Both the position numbers and the translations under genes were made by a program. From the NCBI GenBank assembly GCA_003511825.1, contig DOIU01000447.1, positions 1 to 11,572 of the forward strand: a stretch of 11,572 nt of DNA. The letters are read 5' to 3'. The notes under the pieces are model-generated. The model was given only the letters and a program-made list of their open reading frames with translations. It made no database searches and had not been told where the DNA came from. Below, one piece after another: positions 11,037 through 11,572 of the stretch (the stretch's first letter is position 1; each line of letters begins with the position of its first letter). The stretch comes from Gammaproteobacteria bacterium. Lineage in GTDB: Bacteria; Pseudomonadota; Gammaproteobacteria; Granulosicoccales; Granulosicoccaceae.

Positions 11037-11572
11037 ATGAACCTCATCGACACCCACAGTCATTTTGACGACCCTCGCCTCGATGCAGAGCGGGATCGTA
11101 TCTACGCTGATGCGCAAGCGGCTGGGGTTGTCATGCAAGTTGTGCCTGCCATCAGCGCGGCAACCTGGCCGCGCACGCGGGCGATCTGCACTCGCTACCC
11201 CGGATTGTACCCCTGTTACGGGCTCCACCCCTGGTTCCTTGACGAACACGCCCTCACAGACCTTGATGGGCTCGCCGCTTGGCTGAACAGCAATCCCGCC
11301 GTAGCCATTGGCGAATGCGGCCTCGACTATTTTAAACCCGATCTCGACAAGGCCCTGCAAACGACACTGCTGCGCGGGCAACTGTCACTCGCCGCTGACC
11401 TGGACTTACCGGTCGTCCTCCACGGCAACAAAGCCATTGAAGCGCTTATTTTGGAGTTGCGCCGCAGCAACGTACGCAAAGGCGTGGTGCACAGTTACAA
11501 CGGCAGCCTACAGCAAGCCCACCGCCTGATCGAACTCGGGTTTTATGTTGGTTTGGGCGGCGCGATGACCTA
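11037..11572 (+). CDS. TatD family metal-dependent hydrolase (YjjV-like), N-terminal part
   Basis: The gene starts with ATG at 11037 and stays open to the right edge, so 178 residues of an expected 250-260 are visible. It opens with NLIDTHSHFDDPRL; His7 and His9 are the first metal ligands of the TatD TIM barrel. YGLHPWFL (61-68), AIGECGLDYF (90-99, metal ligand Glu93), LPVVLHGNKA (124-133, His129) and GVVHSYNGSLQQAHRLIELGFYVGLGGAMT (149-178, His152) follow. The last block resembles E. coli YjjV (VVHGFSGSLQQAERFVQLGYKIGVGGTIT) more than TatD or YcfH. Family members are Mg2+/Mn2+-type DNases or related phosphoesterases; the real substrate is uncertain. The ribosome binding site is weak, but the start fits the family exactly. 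It is divergent from the ypfJ-like operon. Confidence 0.9.
   Translation, partial: MNLIDTHSHFDDPRLDAERDRIYADAQAAGVVMQVVPAISAATWPRTRAICTRYPGLYPCYGLHPWFLDEHALTDLDGLAAWLNSNPAVAIGECGLDYFKPDLDKALQTTLLRGQLSLAADLDLPVVLHGNKAIEALILELRRSNVRKGVVHSYNGSLQQAHRLIELGFYVGLGGAMT

Noticed and set aside
10953..11381. Minus-strand open frame of 142 codons at the right end
   Set aside because: It is antisense to the well-supported TatD-family gene and covers its metal-binding motifs; the product resembles nothing known.

Overview
This window looks like ordinary, densely packed chromosome from a proteobacterium, most likely a gammaproteobacterium. That assignment is an inference from the gene content (TcdA, YpfJ-type protease, YjjV-like TatD, class I phosphoribulokinase) and from the moderately GC-rich coding style. 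No rRNA, tRNA, insertion sequence, CRISPR array, phage gene or integration site was recognised. No intergenic gap exceeds 300 bases.

Layout. Positions 1-736 (+) carry the end of an RsmE-type rRNA methyltransferase and a small LEA14/WHy-domain lipoprotein. A convergent junction leads to a minus-strand block: a MipZ-type ParA ATPase (779-1624), an unrecognised lipoprotein with its own terminator (1773-2330), and a two-gene translationally coupled unit (a histidine phosphatase followed by tcdA, 2606-4008). A divergent gap at 4009-4163 precedes the plus-strand genes trmB (4164-4862), an SLC13-type permease with two RCK_C domains (5136-6995) and a class I phosphoribulokinase (7159-8046). The last part is a minus-strand operon, read from 10906 down to 8096: a YpfJ-like zinc metalloprotease, an uncharacterised P-loop ATPase and a divergent homoserine O-acyltransferase of the MetA/HTS family. 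Divergent from it, a YjjV-like TatD metal-dependent hydrolase runs off the right edge.

How the genes work together. RsmE, TcdA and TrmB all modify rRNA or tRNA, but they lie in three separate transcription units. The phosphoribulokinase suggests a Calvin-Benson cycle, yet no RuBisCO or CbbR gene is in the window, so autotrophy cannot be claimed. The tightest unexplained association is the ATPase-metA pair: the metA ribosome binding site overlaps the ATPase stop codon. The ATPase has no function I can name. The MetA-like protein differs from E. coli MetA at the position that sets acyl-CoA choice.

Most interesting points: the ATPase-MetA coupling, MipZ in a probably non-alphaproteobacterial setting, a long inverted repeat just ahead of the phosphoribulokinase ribosome binding site, a perfect 9-bp inverted repeat in the lipoprotein leader, and an insertion in the phosphoribulokinase. 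I found no convincing wholly new multi-gene system; the ATPase-MetA pair is the best candidate for undescribed biology.
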